DNA from: Rothia aerolata
GTDB lineage: Bacteria; Actinomycetota; Actinomycetes; Actinomycetales; Micrococcaceae
Direction: 5' to 3'
NCBI RefSeq assembly: GCF_014635585.1
Contig: NZ_BMDC01000002.1
Location: 62,001-126,000, forward strand
Length of the DNA stretch: 64,000 nucleotides
Numbering within the stretch: position 1 is the stretch's first letter; each line of letters opens with the position of its first letter. The notes beneath the pieces were generated by a model. It searched no databases. It worked only from the letters and a program-made list of their open reading frames with translations, and was not told the origin of the DNA. The position numbers and the translations under genes were made by a program. Below, in pieces: positions 18,412-27,278 of this stretch.

Positions 18412-18861
18412 CAATCTACCGGTTCACAGAAGTCAAAGTCCCAGACCACCACTATGGCCATCACCGGTGCTGCTTTGGGCGGCATCATTCTTTTGGCCCT
18501 CTTTATCGTTGCGATTATTTCTGCTCGCTCCGAAGAGTCCGTTTTGGGCTGGATCGTTGCCGGTATCATCCTCGCCTGGCTGGGCGTGGCCGTCTACCTG
18601 GCGAGCCTGGTCAACCGCCAGGCTAAGTCGTCTCAACAGCGTTTTGAAGAGCTGGCTCGTAGCCGCCGCGCTGAAGAAGATTCTATGCTGGACGACAAGC
18701 TGGCACACAGCTTTCAGATTATTCAGGTACAGACCAAGGTGATTGAAGAGCAGCGCGCTACTCCCGGTGATGACGCCGAGGGCATGATTGACCGCGCTAT
18801 CGACACCATTAAGACCACCGCCGCCAATGGCATGGGCATGGTCAAAGAAGCAAAGAACTAA
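18412..18861 (+). CDS. Small two-helix membrane protein, unknown function
   Basis: About 149 residues with two hydrophobic segments ([19 protein letters not shown] and [19 protein letters not shown]) and then a charged, probably coiled cytoplasmic part ([18 protein letters not shown]). The start is uncertain: the ATGs at 18403 and 18412 are both possible, and an in-frame GTG lies at 18370. CATAAT directly before the ATGs looks like a -10, so the mRNA may be nearly leaderless. trpS begins 10 bp after the stop, suggesting co-transcription. The function is unknown. Confidence 0.7.
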   Translation, partial: QSTGSQKSKSQTTTMAITGAALGGIILLALFIVAIISARSEESVLGWIVAGIILAWLGVAVYLASLVNRQAKSSQQRFEELARSRRAEEDSMLDDKLAHSFQIIQVQTKVIEEQRATPGDDAEGMIDRAIDTIKTTAANGMGMVKEAKN

Positions 18862-18871
18862 AGGATTTATT

Positions 18872-19930
18872 GTGGCAGAAGAAAAGATTGACCGTAGCCT
18901 GATTCCTAACGCCTCCGCCGGTGTGCCCCGGGTTTTCTCTGGGGCCCAGCCCTCGGCTGATTCGTTGCATCTGGGTAACTACATCGGTGCGGTGCGCAAC
19001 TGGGTGAATATGCAGAACGAAGACTCCGAGTCGATGTTCTTTATTCCCGATATGCATGCGATTACTGTTCCTCAGGATCCCGCTGAGATGCAGAAGCGAA
19101 CCCGGGTAGCTGCTGCCCAGTACATTGCTGCTGGCATTGACCCCGAGGTTTCGCCCCTCTTCGCCCAGTCCCAGGTTCCCGAGCACGCGCAGCTGGCCTG
19201 GGTTCTCAACTGCATTACCGGTTTTGGTGAAGCATCTCGTATGACCCAGTTCAAAGATAAGTCTGCCAAGAACGGCGTGGATTCCGCCTCGGTGGGCCTC
19301 TTTACCTACCCCATTCTCATGGCAGCCGACATCCTGATTTATCAGGCAGACCAGGTTCCGGTGGGCGAAGACCAGCGCCAGCACCTGGAGCTGACCCGTA
19401 ACCTCGCCCAGCGCTTCAACTCGCGCTTTGGCACCACCTTCATTGTGCCCGAGGGCAAGATTATGAAGGACTCCGCCAAGATCTACGACCTGCAGAACCC
19501 CACCTCAAAGATGAGTAAGTCGGCCGAGACTGACAAGGGCATTATCTGGTTGCTGGACGAGCCCAAGAAGACCGCCAAGAAGATTAAGTCTGCGGTGACC
19601 GACGACGGTTCTGTGATTGCTTTTGACCGCGAGGCCAAGCCCGGCGTCTCTAACCTGCTGACTATCTACTCGGCGCTGAGCGGGGAGAGCATTGACGAGA
19701 TTGTGGCCCGTTACGAGGGCAAGATGTACGGCCACCTCAAGGTTGATTTGGCTGAGCTAGCCACCGAGCAGCTTGCGCCCATTCGCCAGCGCGCCCTCGA
19801 GCTTCTTGAAGACCCCGCCGAACTTGACCGTCTTCTGGCAACCGGTGCCGCCAAAGCCCGCGAGATCGCTTCGGTGACCCTCAAGAACGTCTACGAGGCA
19901 GTGGGCTTTCAGCAGCCGGTTGAGCTCTAG
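18872..19930 (+). CDS. trpS: Tryptophanyl-tRNA synthetase
   Basis: Class I synthetase that charges tRNA-Trp. The HIGH-type motif is HLGN in [13 protein letters not shown], and the KMSKS motif is present in [11 protein letters not shown]. The GTG at 18872 with AAAGGA upstream gives a normal length of 352 residues. An open frame upstream from 18788 overlaps the previous gene and is not used. No T-box or tryptophan leader is visible. Confidence 0.97.
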   Translation: MAEEKIDRSLIPNASAGVPRVFSGAQPSADSLHLGNYIGAVRNWVNMQNEDSESMFFIPDMHAITVPQDPAEMQKRTRVAAAQYIAAGIDPEVSPLFAQSQVPEHAQLAWVLNCITGFGEASRMTQFKDKSAKNGVDSASVGLFTYPILMAADILIYQADQVPVGEDQRQHLELTRNLAQRFNSRFGTTFIVPEGKIMKDSAKIYDLQNPTSKMSKSAETDKGIIWLLDEPKKTAKKIKSAVTDDGSVIAFDREAKPGVSNLLTIYSALSGESIDEIVARYEGKMYGHLKVDLAELATEQLAPIRQRALELLEDPAELDRLLATGAAKAREIASVTLKNVYEAVGFQQPVEL

Positions 19931-19939
19931 AATAGTTCC

Positions 19940-20479
19940 ATGATTGGCAATTCGCCCACTCTTGTGCAGGGGCAGCGCTACGTCAGTGTAGTCGCTGATC
20001 TTCCGCCTGCGCTGGGTGGGCGAATTCGTAGCTGGCAGCTGAACCAGGGGGCATACCCCACTGCTACTCACGGCCATGTAACGGTTTTCGTGGGGGCTGA
20101 GGCGGGCTGTGATGCTTCGGTGTGGCCGCGCCTTCAGCAGGACGCCGCCGCCCTGGGGCCGGTGCAGATTAGCCTGGGAGCGCCGTCCACCTTCTTACCC
20201 GTCAGCCCCGTCTCTTTCCTGACGATTAGACAGGGGGCGAGCCACCTGACACGGCTACACCAGCTGTGCCAGAACTACCTCGGGCCTTCTGCCACCCCCT
20301 TTGACTATGTGCCCCACGTGACCCTGGGACATAACCTTTCCTCGGCGGCCCTTGAACAATCTCTGGAAGATTTTAAAGAGCTACCCGCCGAGCTGGCCTC
20401 TTTCACCGTGGAACGGTTGAGAGTATCCTGCTTCGACGGGCAGCGGTGGAATTTTCTCAGAATGCTTGAACTGGTTTAG
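19940..20479 (+). CDS. 2H phosphoesterase superfamily protein (2'-5' RNA ligase / LigT-like)
   Basis: About 179 residues with the two HxT motifs that define the 2H family: GHVTVFVG and PHVTLGHN. Family members hydrolyse or join 2'-5' or cyclic phosphodiester bonds in RNA or nucleotides. The substrate here is unknown. It starts 9 bp after trpS and is probably in the same transcript. Its stop overlaps the stop of the convergent zinc lipoprotein gene by 4 bp (TTAG). Confidence 0.85.
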   Translation: MIGNSPTLVQGQRYVSVVADLPPALGGRIRSWQLNQGAYPTATHGHVTVFVGAEAGCDASVWPRLQQDAAALGPVQISLGAPSTFLPVSPVSFLTIRQGASHLTRLHQLCQNYLGPSATPFDYVPHVTLGHNLSSAALEQSLEDFKELPAELASFTVERLRVSCFDGQRWNFLRMLELV

Positions 20480-21810
20480 TGGTCGGTGTGGGACTCTTCG
20501 GCACCTTCGGGTGCCTTACCCGTAACGCCGTTGATTTCGTTGGGGGTCTCGGGTAGGTCGAGCTCGCCAAAGACTTCTGCTTCATCGGAGGCAATGTTTT
20601 TCAGCGATACGCCGATGAGCTTCTTCTGGCTGGGATCGGTCACGTAGGCGACGTCGTCATCAACCCAGATTGCCGGGCGGGGCTCCTGCCAGACCTCTGA
20701 CTCCTCCCACTGATCCATGAGGTCGATATTGCCCAGTTCTTCGCCGGTGTTCTGGTCGTAGAAGCGCAGCTTACCGTCGGTGGTCAGTAGCAGGGCCTCA
20801 CCCTCGGGGCCGCGGGCCAGGGAGCGGAAGGTGTAGGAGACACCCTCGGGAAGCTGAACCTTCTGAATGGACTTCTGGGCGGTGTCAATGAGGGAGAACT
20901 GCTCGGGGCGCTCTAGCTCGGCATCCTTGTCTGTCTTGTAGTCGGCCAGCACCACCGGAGAATCGGGGTCGCCTGCCTGGTTGCCCAAGCGTGCGTAGTC
21001 CTCTTCAGAATCTACCTTGGTGAACTCACCGTTCTGATAGATGAGAGTTCCGTTTTCACAGCCGATGGTAATTGCGCCGTCGGCTGCAATCGCCTCACCG
21101 TGAATCCCGGGGCACTGGTCGTTCTCGGTCACGGTTTTACCCTCGGCATCCACCACAGCTGCACCGGAGCGCTCGTCCTCATTGCCCACCGCAACAAGGT
21201 ACTCGTCATTCTCCAGCGGAATGGCAAAACCGTGGTGGGGCTCGGGCAGGTTGACGGAGCTGGTCTCCAGCTCGGTGGCGGTATGGGAATCCTCGCCGGT
21301 CAGCTTGAGAGGGTCAAAGATTTCAAAGCTACCGGTGCCGTCAGCAAACATGGCGGTACGGCCAAAATCGTTGATGACGTGGCCGGTGTGGTCGGCATCG
21401 AAAGTCAGCTGAGAGAGGGTGGGTTCGGTGGTGTAAATGTGGTTGTGGTCGCCGTGGGGCTGCTCCCAAACACCCATGTCCATCACGCTGTAGCTGGAAC
21501 CGTCGGCAATGGTCATGTGTCGGTTATCCCCGGCGGGGTTGAGGCGCAAGAAGCCCTCTTTTTCAACGGTGTTGATGAGTTCCATTTTGCGGGCGTCTAC
21601 GGTCATGACGCCGCCGTCATAGGTCAGCGCGATGCGGGAGGAGAGGGTGCTTCCCTCTTTGATGGGGGCGGCTTCAGCTGAAGCTGAGGTCGAAGCTGCC
21701 GGGGAGCTTTCGTTGCTTGAGCTGTTGTTTGCCGCACTGCACCCGACCAGGGCGAGGGAGGCGGCAGAGAGCAGGGCTGCTGAGGAGAGAAAACGGTGTC
21801 TTATATCCAT
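20476..21810 (-). CDS. AztD-like zinc-binding lipoprotein (beta-propeller metallochaperone)
   Basis: A 444-residue exported lipoprotein: hydrophobic signal, lipobox LVGC with Cys24, and a Ser/Ala-rich linker. The body looks like a beta-propeller and carries His clusters (EQPHGDHNHIY, DADHTGHV, PEPHHGF) and a His-containing tail (ESHTDH). This fits AztD, a periplasmic zinc chaperone that loads the AztABC zinc importer. No aztABC genes are in the window, so it stands alone here. A Zur-type box lies just upstream (21830-21844), which supports expression under zinc shortage. Confidence 0.8.
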   Translation of the reverse strand: MDIRHRFLSSAALLSAASLALVGCSAANNSSSNESSPAASTSASAEAAPIKEGSTLSSRIALTYDGGVMTVDARKMELINTVEKEGFLRLNPAGDNRHMTIADGSSYSVMDMGVWEQPHGDHNHIYTTEPTLSQLTFDADHTGHVINDFGRTAMFADGTGSFEIFDPLKLTGEDSHTATELETSSVNLPEPHHGFAIPLENDEYLVAVGNEDERSGAAVVDAEGKTVTENDQCPGIHGEAIAADGAITIGCENGTLIYQNGEFTKVDSEEDYARLGNQAGDPDSPVVLADYKTDKDAELERPEQFSLIDTAQKSIQKVQLPEGVSYTFRSLARGPEGEALLLTTDGKLRFYDQNTGEELGNIDLMDQWEESEVWQEPRPAIWVDDDVAYVTDPSQKKLIGVSLKNIASDEAEVFGELDLPETPNEINGVTGKAPEGAEESHTDH

Positions 21811-21829
21811 TTTTCCACCATAACCTAAA

Positions 21830-21844
21830 TGAGAATCATTTGCA
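21830..21844 (-). promoter_or_regulatory. Zur-type operator upstream of the AztD-like gene
   Basis: TGAGAATCATTTGCA is a near-palindrome with the AATnATT core typical of actinobacterial Zur sites (compare TGAAAATCATTTTCA). It lies 20-34 bp before the start codon, where a bound repressor would block transcription. The next bases (CATAATTAAG) may hold the promoter. The match is by eye. Confidence 0.65.
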
Positions 21845-21934
21845 TAATTAAGATAGGTAGGGAATTGGGGTACAAAAACGGGCTATAGGACAAATCTGTG
21901 TCCTCCGCAGCCCCACTCTTCAGCAAAGACAAGG

Positions 21935-22153
21935 CAACTGGCCCCACAAGCTAGCCTCAACGCTTTACCACCCAAAAATCCAGCACCTGCGATATGGGCC
22001 ATGCCTGGATTTTGAGCTGAAACAAGCTCTCGGTACACCTAGATTCCTGCGGGTAGACCAAAGGCACACGCAAAGCCCGGTTGAGAGACCAAAAGTACAC
22101 CTGTGTTCCCTGGGTACACATCTAGATGTGTACCCAGGGAACACAGGTGTACT
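21935..22153 (-). repeat. Structured repeat family C, copy 2 (about 220 bp, inverted copy of 48.65-48.88 kb)
   Basis: The 60-nt perfect palindrome (arms 22094-22123 and 22124-22153, centre ACATCTAGATGT) has a 160-bp tail. The tail holds a second stem made by AAAATCCAG and CTGGATTTT (about 21975-22015). The whole unit matches 48654-48875 in the opposite orientation with only a handful of differences. Identity is by eye. Confidence 0.85.
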
Positions 22154-22206
22154 GACACCCGGGTGGGGCGCAGATTTGCCTCATATCCGGATTTTGGGCA
22201 CACAAA

Positions 22207-22240
22207 AACCCGCCCCTCCGTAGCTTCGGGGGAGCGGGTT
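22207..22240 (-). terminator. Rho-independent terminator of manC
   Basis: On the minus strand, AACCCGCTCCCCCG pairs with CGGAGGGGCGGGTT and is followed by a run of T. It lies 12 bp after the manC stop. Confidence 0.85.
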
Positions 22241-22251
22241 GAAAGCGGGAC

Positions 22252-23361
22252 CTAGAGGAGCTCGGTGAGATCCAGTTCCTTGAGGCTGCTCACGGTATTT
22301 TTGACCAGCTGGGCATTCTCGCGGGTGGTCACCAGCAGGGCGTCCTCGGTGTCAACCACCACCACCCCGTCCATGCCAATCACAGAAATCTGCCGGTTGC
22401 TGTTCGCCACCACGATTCCCGAGGAATCTTCGAGCATCACGTTGGCCTTTTCACCCAGAATGGTCACTGTCTTGCCCGACTTTTCCTGGTCGAGCCGCGC
22501 AACGGCGTCAAAATCTCCCACGTCGTCCCAGGTAAATGAACCGGGCACCATCGCCACATCGCCGGCGGCTGCCGCTGGCTCAGCCACTGCGTAGTCAATG
22601 GCGGTTTTAGGCAGGGTGGGCCAGATGGAATGCATGACGTCGTCGCGGTTGGGGGTGTCCCAGGAGTCGGCGATTTTCATAATGCCCTCGTAGAGCTTGG
22701 GTTCTTTGGCCTGGAGGTGCTGGAGCATGAGCTCGGCGGGGGCAACGAACATGCCGGCGTTCCAGGTAAAGTCACCACTGGCAACGTAGTCGGCAGCGGT
22801 GCGGGCATCGGGCTTTTCCACGAAAGACTCAACCGCCAGGGCGGAGGGAGCCGCCTCAATACCGAGGCTTTCCCCAGCCTTGATGTAGCCAAAGGCGGTG
22901 GAGGGCTCGGTGGGGGTGATTCCGATGGTAACGATTTTGCCGGTGGCGGCGGTCTCCACCGCTTCGCGCACCACTTTCTGAAATTCATCTACCGGGTCAA
23001 TCACATGATCCGCTGCGAAGGAACCGATAATCGCCTCGGGGTCGCGGCGGTGCAAAATAGCGCAGGCTAACCCAATCGCTGCGGCGGAATCCCGCGGAGA
23101 GGGCTCAAGTACCAGGTCGGAGCCGCGCAGCTCACTGATCTGCTGGGTTACCGCGTTGGCGTGAGCTTCACCGGTCACAACCATCACGGAACCGCTGGCT
23201 AAATCAATCAGGCGGTCATAGGTCTGGCGCAGTAGTGAGGAGCCGTTGTCGGTGAGGTCGAGCAAAAACTTGGGTGCGTTCGCCCGTGAGAGTGGCCAGA
23301 GGCGGGAGCCGACTCCGCCCGCCGGAATCAACGGGTAAAACCGTTCTAGTGCTGTTTTCAT
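22252..23361 (-). CDS. manC: Mannose-1-phosphate guanylyltransferase
   Basis: Makes GDP-mannose from mannose-1-phosphate and GTP for mannosylated glycans and lipids. The nucleotidyltransferase signature is AGGVGSRLWPLSR at the N-terminus. The metal-binding region FAADHVI, the FVEKPD motif and the C-terminal WDDVGDFDA are present. At 369 residues it lacks the isomerase domain of longer bifunctional forms. It is divergent from sdhCDAB, a neighbourhood common in actinobacteria. Confidence 0.95.
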   Translation of the reverse strand: MKTALERFYPLIPAGGVGSRLWPLSRANAPKFLLDLTDNGSSLLRQTYDRLIDLASGSVMVVTGEAHANAVTQQISELRGSDLVLEPSPRDSAAAIGLACAILHRRDPEAIIGSFAADHVIDPVDEFQKVVREAVETAATGKIVTIGITPTEPSTAFGYIKAGESLGIEAAPSALAVESFVEKPDARTAADYVASGDFTWNAGMFVAPAELMLQHLQAKEPKLYEGIMKIADSWDTPNRDDVMHSIWPTLPKTAIDYAVAEPAAAAGDVAMVPGSFTWDDVGDFDAVARLDQEKSGKTVTILGEKANVMLEDSSGIVVANSNRQISVIGMDGVVVVDTEDALLVTTRENAQLVKNTVSSLKELDLTELL

Positions 23362-23676
23362 CTGTAATAGAATACCGATTTTTGCGTCATAAATTGGAAA
23401 AGTTTTCTTAAATAATCTCAGACGCTCGTCACGTTCTGAAGCAGGGGTCTTTTAAAGCTCCGCATAATATCGGCAAAGAAGCCGATTTGGGTACAAAAAT
23501 TTTCCCTAATTAAGCCGGTTTTAGGGGCTTGCGCTTAACTACGCTCTGTCAGTAAAGGTCAGTGTAACCTGGTACTCTTTTTCTTTAGTTGGAAACTTTT
23601 TCAAGGCTGAGTTCGGTGCTGTGATGCCCCTGAAAATAAGGTGCTCACCGGGTCAGCTATTCAGGGAGGTCATTCA
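23362..23676. other. Divergent promoter region manC / sdhC
   Basis: A 315-bp gap, AT-rich towards manC. It should hold promoters for both units. I see no strong operator, riboswitch or repeat family member. The sdhC ribosome site GGGAGG is at about 23664-23669. Confidence 0.4.
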
Positions 23677-24054
23677 GTGCCTAGTAACTCAAAGGGCACC
23701 CTCTATCGCGGCCGTCACGGCATGTGGTCTTGGGTTGCTCATCGTATTACCGGTATCGCAATTTTCTTCTTCCTGCTGGTGCATGTGCTTGACACCGCAA
23801 TGGTGCGCGTGTCGCCCGAGGCATACAACGCAGTCATGGAAGTCTACAAGAACCCCATCATGGGCTTGGGCGAGGCCGTGCTGGTAGCGGCAATCGTCTA
23901 CCACGCTTTCAACGGCATTCGCATTATTCTGGTGGACTTCTGGAAAGACGGCGCAAAGAACCAGATTAAGATGCTCTGGGCTGTTCTGATTCTTTGGGTT
24001 GTTGTGATGGTACCGTTCGTTATCCGCCACTTCATGAATGTCTTCGGAGGCTAA
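23677..24054 (+). CDS. sdhC: Succinate dehydrogenase cytochrome b556 subunit
   Basis: Membrane subunit that anchors SdhAB and binds haem b. About 125 residues with three membrane helices. The motif SWVAHRITGIAIFFFLLVH carries the SdhC signature, and the conserved His residues are in LLVHVLD and IVYHAFNGIR. The GTG at 23677 has GGGAGG seven bases upstream. The open frame extends to 23641 but lacks a better site. It is the first gene of sdhCDAB. Confidence 0.95.
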   Translation: MPSNSKGTLYRGRHGMWSWVAHRITGIAIFFFLLVHVLDTAMVRVSPEAYNAVMEVYKNPIMGLGEAVLVAAIVYHAFNGIRIILVDFWKDGAKNQIKMLWAVLILWVVVMVPFVIRHFMNVFGG

Positions 24055-24060
24055 TAGATC

Positions 24061-24546
24061 ATGGCTACTCCTCTTAAAGCAAAGGTCTCTGTTCCCCGTA
24101 GCAAAGACACCACTGTCAACGGTGTGAAGTACAACCGTTCCTCCTCCAAGCGCAACAACTCCGAGATGTACGCCTGGCTCTTCATGCGCTTCTCCGGCGT
24201 TCTGCTGGTGGTGCTGATTTTCGGTCACCTTTTTGTGAACCTGATGCAGCCCGGTGGTGTACACGCTATCGACTTCGGCTTCGTGGGTGGAAAGCTGGCC
24301 AACCCCTTCTGGCAGGTCTGGGACCTGCTGCTGCTGTGGCTGGCTATGCTGCACGGTACCAACGGTATTCGCACCATCATCATGGACTACGCAGAGAAAG
24401 ATCGCACCCGCGTTACTCTGAAGACCATTCTTTACCTGGCATCAGCTTTCATCCTGCTGGTGGGCACCCTGGTGATCTTCACCTTCGATCCCTGCCCGCC
24501 CAACGCTGATCCCAGCCTGCTGGCATCCTTCTGCCCCGCTCCGTAA
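24061..24546 (+). CDS. sdhD: Succinate dehydrogenase hydrophobic membrane anchor subunit
   Basis: Second membrane anchor of complex II. 161 residues with three helices. The conserved motifs are FMRFSGVLLVVLIFGHLFV and LHGTNGIRTIIMDY, which contribute to quinone and haem binding. It starts six bases after sdhC. A loop with two Cys lies at the C-terminus (FDPCPPN, SFCPAP). Confidence 0.95.
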   Translation: MATPLKAKVSVPRSKDTTVNGVKYNRSSSKRNNSEMYAWLFMRFSGVLLVVLIFGHLFVNLMQPGGVHAIDFGFVGGKLANPFWQVWDLLLLWLAMLHGTNGIRTIIMDYAEKDRTRVTLKTILYLASAFILLVGTLVIFTFDPCPPNADPSLLASFCPAP

Positions 24547-24584
24547 TTAGCCACTGAACAAAATTTAGAAAAGAGCATTATTCA

Positions 24585-26348
24585 ATGCAGGTACATAAGT
24601 ACGATGTAGTGATTATCGGCGCTGGTGGCGCCGGCATGCGCGCAGCTATCGAGGCTGGCCAGCGTGCGCGAACCGCTGTTATCTCCAAGCTCTACCCCAC
24701 CCGTTCCCACACCGGTGCGGCTCAGGGTGGTATGTGCGCGGCACTGGCTAACGTTGAGGAAGATAACTGGGAGTGGCACACCTTTGACACCATTAAGGGT
24801 GGCGACTACCTGGTAGACCAGGACGCCGCTGAGGTTATGGCCAAGGAAGCCATTGACGCGGTGCTCGATTTGGAGCGCATGGGTCTGCCCTTCAACCGTA
24901 CCCCCGAGGGTCGTATCGACCAGCGCCGTTTCGGTGGCCACACCCGTGATCACGGTAAGGCTCCCGTGCGCCGCGCCTGCTATGCAGCAGACCGCACCGG
25001 CCACATGATTCTGCAGACCCTCTACCAGAACTGCGTCAAGCACAACGTTGAGTTCTTCAACGAGTACTACGTGCTCGATCTGGTGATGGTCGAAGACGAA
25101 AACGGCGTGCGTCGTCCCGCCGGCGTCGTCACCTACGACCTGGCCACCGGCGATGTGCACGTCTTCCAGGCCAAGTCGGTTATCTTCGCCTCCGGCGGTT
25201 GTGGCAAGATTTTCAAGACCACCTCCAACGCACATACCCTGACCGGCGACGGCATGGCAATCGCCCTGCGCAACGGTATTCCGCTGGAAGACATGGAGTT
25301 CGTTCAGTTCCACCCGACCGGTCTGGCTGGCCTGGGTATTCTGGTTTCCGAGGCTGCCCGCGGTGAGGGCGGTATTCTCCGTAACTCCGAGGGTGAGCGC
25401 TTCATGGAGCGTTACGCACCCACCATTAAAGACCTGGCACCGCGCGATATCGTGGCTCGTTCTATGGCCAATGAGGTGCGCGAGGGTCGCGGCTGTGGCC
25501 CCAACAAGGACTACGTTCTGCTTGATCTGACCCACCTGGAACCGGCACATATCGACGCCAAGCTGCCCGATATTACCGAGTTCGCCCGCACCTACCTGGG
25601 TGTTGAGCCCTACACCGAGCCCGTGCCGGTGTTCCCCACCGCCCACTACGCGATGGGTGGTATTCCCACCAACATCAAGGCTGAGGTCTACGCCAACTCT
25701 GAAGAGACCATCCCCGGCCTCTACGCAGCGGGCGAGGTAGCCTGCGTTTCCGTTCACGGTTCAAACCGCCTGGGCACCAACTCTCTGCTGGACATCAACG
25801 TCTTCGGTAAGCGCGCGGGCATCTTTGCCTCCGAGTACGCCGCCACTGCGGACTTCCTGCCCATTCCCGACGACGCCGCTGACGCCACCGTTGCCGCTCT
25901 GAACAAGCTGCTCGACGGCCAGGGCACCGAGAAGGTGGGCGAGATCCGCAAGGAACTGCAGGAGGTCATGGACGCCGACATGCAGGTCTTCCGCACCGAA
26001 GAGACCATCCGCAACGCCATTGCAACCATCGAGAAGCTCGAGGCTCGCTACGAGAACATCTCTGTTCAGGACAAGGGCAAGCGCTTCAATCTCGACTTGC
26101 TTGAGGCAATGGAGCTGGGCTTCCTGCTGCAGCTGGCCAAGGTGATGTCTGTTGCCGCCCTGCACCGCCAGGAATCTCGCGGTGGTCACTTCCGCGAGGA
26201 TTTCCCCAACCGCGATGACGAAAACTTCATGAAGCACTCCATGGTTTACATGGACGCAGAATCAGAATTCGAGGGTATCTCGGGTATGCGTTTTGACACC
26301 AAGCCCGTGGTCTTTACCCGCTACGAACCGATGGAGCGTAAGTACTAA
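24585..26348 (+). CDS. sdhA: Succinate dehydrogenase flavoprotein subunit
   Basis: Catalytic subunit that oxidises succinate to fumarate using covalent FAD. 587 residues. The dinucleotide fold is [17 protein letters not shown], the FAD-attachment His is in [14 protein letters not shown], and the substrate-site [15 protein letters not shown] and [15 protein letters not shown] are present. It lies between the two membrane anchors and sdhB in the usual order, with AAAAGAG before its ATG. Confidence 0.97.
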   Translation: MQVHKYDVVIIGAGGAGMRAAIEAGQRARTAVISKLYPTRSHTGAAQGGMCAALANVEEDNWEWHTFDTIKGGDYLVDQDAAEVMAKEAIDAVLDLERMGLPFNRTPEGRIDQRRFGGHTRDHGKAPVRRACYAADRTGHMILQTLYQNCVKHNVEFFNEYYVLDLVMVEDENGVRRPAGVVTYDLATGDVHVFQAKSVIFASGGCGKIFKTTSNAHTLTGDGMAIALRNGIPLEDMEFVQFHPTGLAGLGILVSEAARGEGGILRNSEGERFMERYAPTIKDLAPRDIVARSMANEVREGRGCGPNKDYVLLDLTHLEPAHIDAKLPDITEFARTYLGVEPYTEPVPVFPTAHYAMGGIPTNIKAEVYANSEETIPGLYAAGEVACVSVHGSNRLGTNSLLDINVFGKRAGIFASEYAATADFLPIPDDAADATVAALNKLLDGQGTEKVGEIRKELQEVMDADMQVFRTEETIRNAIATIEKLEARYENISVQDKGKRFNLDLLEAMELGFLLQLAKVMSVAALHRQESRGGHFREDFPNRDDENFMKHSMVYMDAESEFEGISGMRFDTKPVVFTRYEPMERKY

Positions 26349-26349
26349 A

Positions 26350-27135
26350 ATGGCTGATTTTGAAGCACGCGAACCAGAATCAAAGGTTGAGATTGCCTCT
26401 GAGAAGGGCGGCGCTGAAGGTATTAAGACCTTCGATGTGACCGTTCAGATCCGCCGCTACAACCCTGAGCTCTCTGAAGAGGCTCACTGGGATGAGTTCA
26501 AGGTGCAGATGTACGGTACCGACCGAGTGCTGGATATTCTGCACAAGGTCAAGTGGGAGATTGACGGCTCGCTGTCTTTCCGCCGTTCCTGCGCCCACGG
26601 TGTCTGTGGCTCAGACGCTATGCGCATTAACGGCCGTAACCGCCTGGCCTGCAAGACCCTGCTGAAGGATCTTGACCTCTCCAAGCCCATTACCATTGAG
26701 CCCATTAAGGGTCTGCCCTGTGAGAAGGACTTGATTGTGGATATGGAGCCTTTCTTCCAGGCTTACCGCGAAATCATGCCCTTCTTGGTCAACGATGGTC
26801 ACGAGCCTGAGCGCGAGCGCTACCAGTCGGTTGAAGACCGCGAGCGTTTTGACGACACCACCAAGTGCATTCTCTGCGCAGCATGCACCTCTTCCTGCCC
26901 GGTCTTCTGGACCGACGGCCAGTACTTCGGTCCGGCAGCAATCGTCAACGCGCACCGCTTCATCTTCGACTCCCGCGATGACGCCGGCGATATGCGACTG
27001 GAGATTCTCAACGACAAGGAAGGTGTTTGGCGCTGCCGCACCACCTTCAACTGCACCGAGGCTTGCCCCCGTGGTATTCAGATCACCAAGGCAATCGCTG
27101 AGGTCAAGCAGGCAATTGTTGCTCGCGCTTTCTAA
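26350..27135 (+). CDS. sdhB: Succinate dehydrogenase iron-sulfur subunit
   Basis: Carries electrons from SdhA to the membrane quinone through three Fe-S clusters. The [2Fe-2S] motif is SCAHGVCGSDAM. The ferredoxin-type Cys sets are KCILCAACTSSCP and CTEACPRGI. 261 residues from the ATG at 26350, one base after the sdhA stop. An in-frame open stretch before it is part of sdhA read out of frame. Confidence 0.97.
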   Translation: MADFEAREPESKVEIASEKGGAEGIKTFDVTVQIRRYNPELSEEAHWDEFKVQMYGTDRVLDILHKVKWEIDGSLSFRRSCAHGVCGSDAMRINGRNRLACKTLLKDLDLSKPITIEPIKGLPCEKDLIVDMEPFFQAYREIMPFLVNDGHEPERERYQSVEDRERFDDTTKCILCAACTSSCPVFWTDGQYFGPAAIVNAHRFIFDSRDDAGDMRLEILNDKEGVWRCRTTFNCTEACPRGIQITKAIAEVKQAIVARAF

Positions 27136-27155
27136 GTAAGAGCACACGGTTACAC

Positions 27156-27190
27156 CGGGCCCGGCTCTCTCGATAGGGGAGCCGGGCCCG
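27156..27190 (+). terminator. Terminator of sdhCDAB
   Basis: A perfect 12-bp stem, CGGGCCCGGCTC and GAGCCGGGCCCG, lies 20 bp after the sdhB stop. It is followed by a weak T-rich stretch. Confidence 0.75.
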
Positions 27191-27278
27191 TCTATGTCAT
27201 AAACGGTAACAATGTAGCCGATGCGTAATAGCCACTGATTTTTTACCCGGCCTCTATAATCGCGCTACATTAGAAAGC

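Noticed and set aside
18788-18871. N-terminal extension of trpS
   Set aside because: The open frame overlaps the previous gene out of frame; the GTG at 18872 has a good ribosome site and gives the normal protein length.
21935-22153. Family C repeat as an insertion sequence
   Set aside because: It is about 220 bp, has no transposase frame and no terminal inverted repeats at both ends. It could be a MITE-like or RNA-derived element but not a full IS.
24582-25757. Open frame of 391 codons opposite sdhA
   Set aside because: Antisense shadow of a strongly biased gene; no ribosome site and no recognisable domain.
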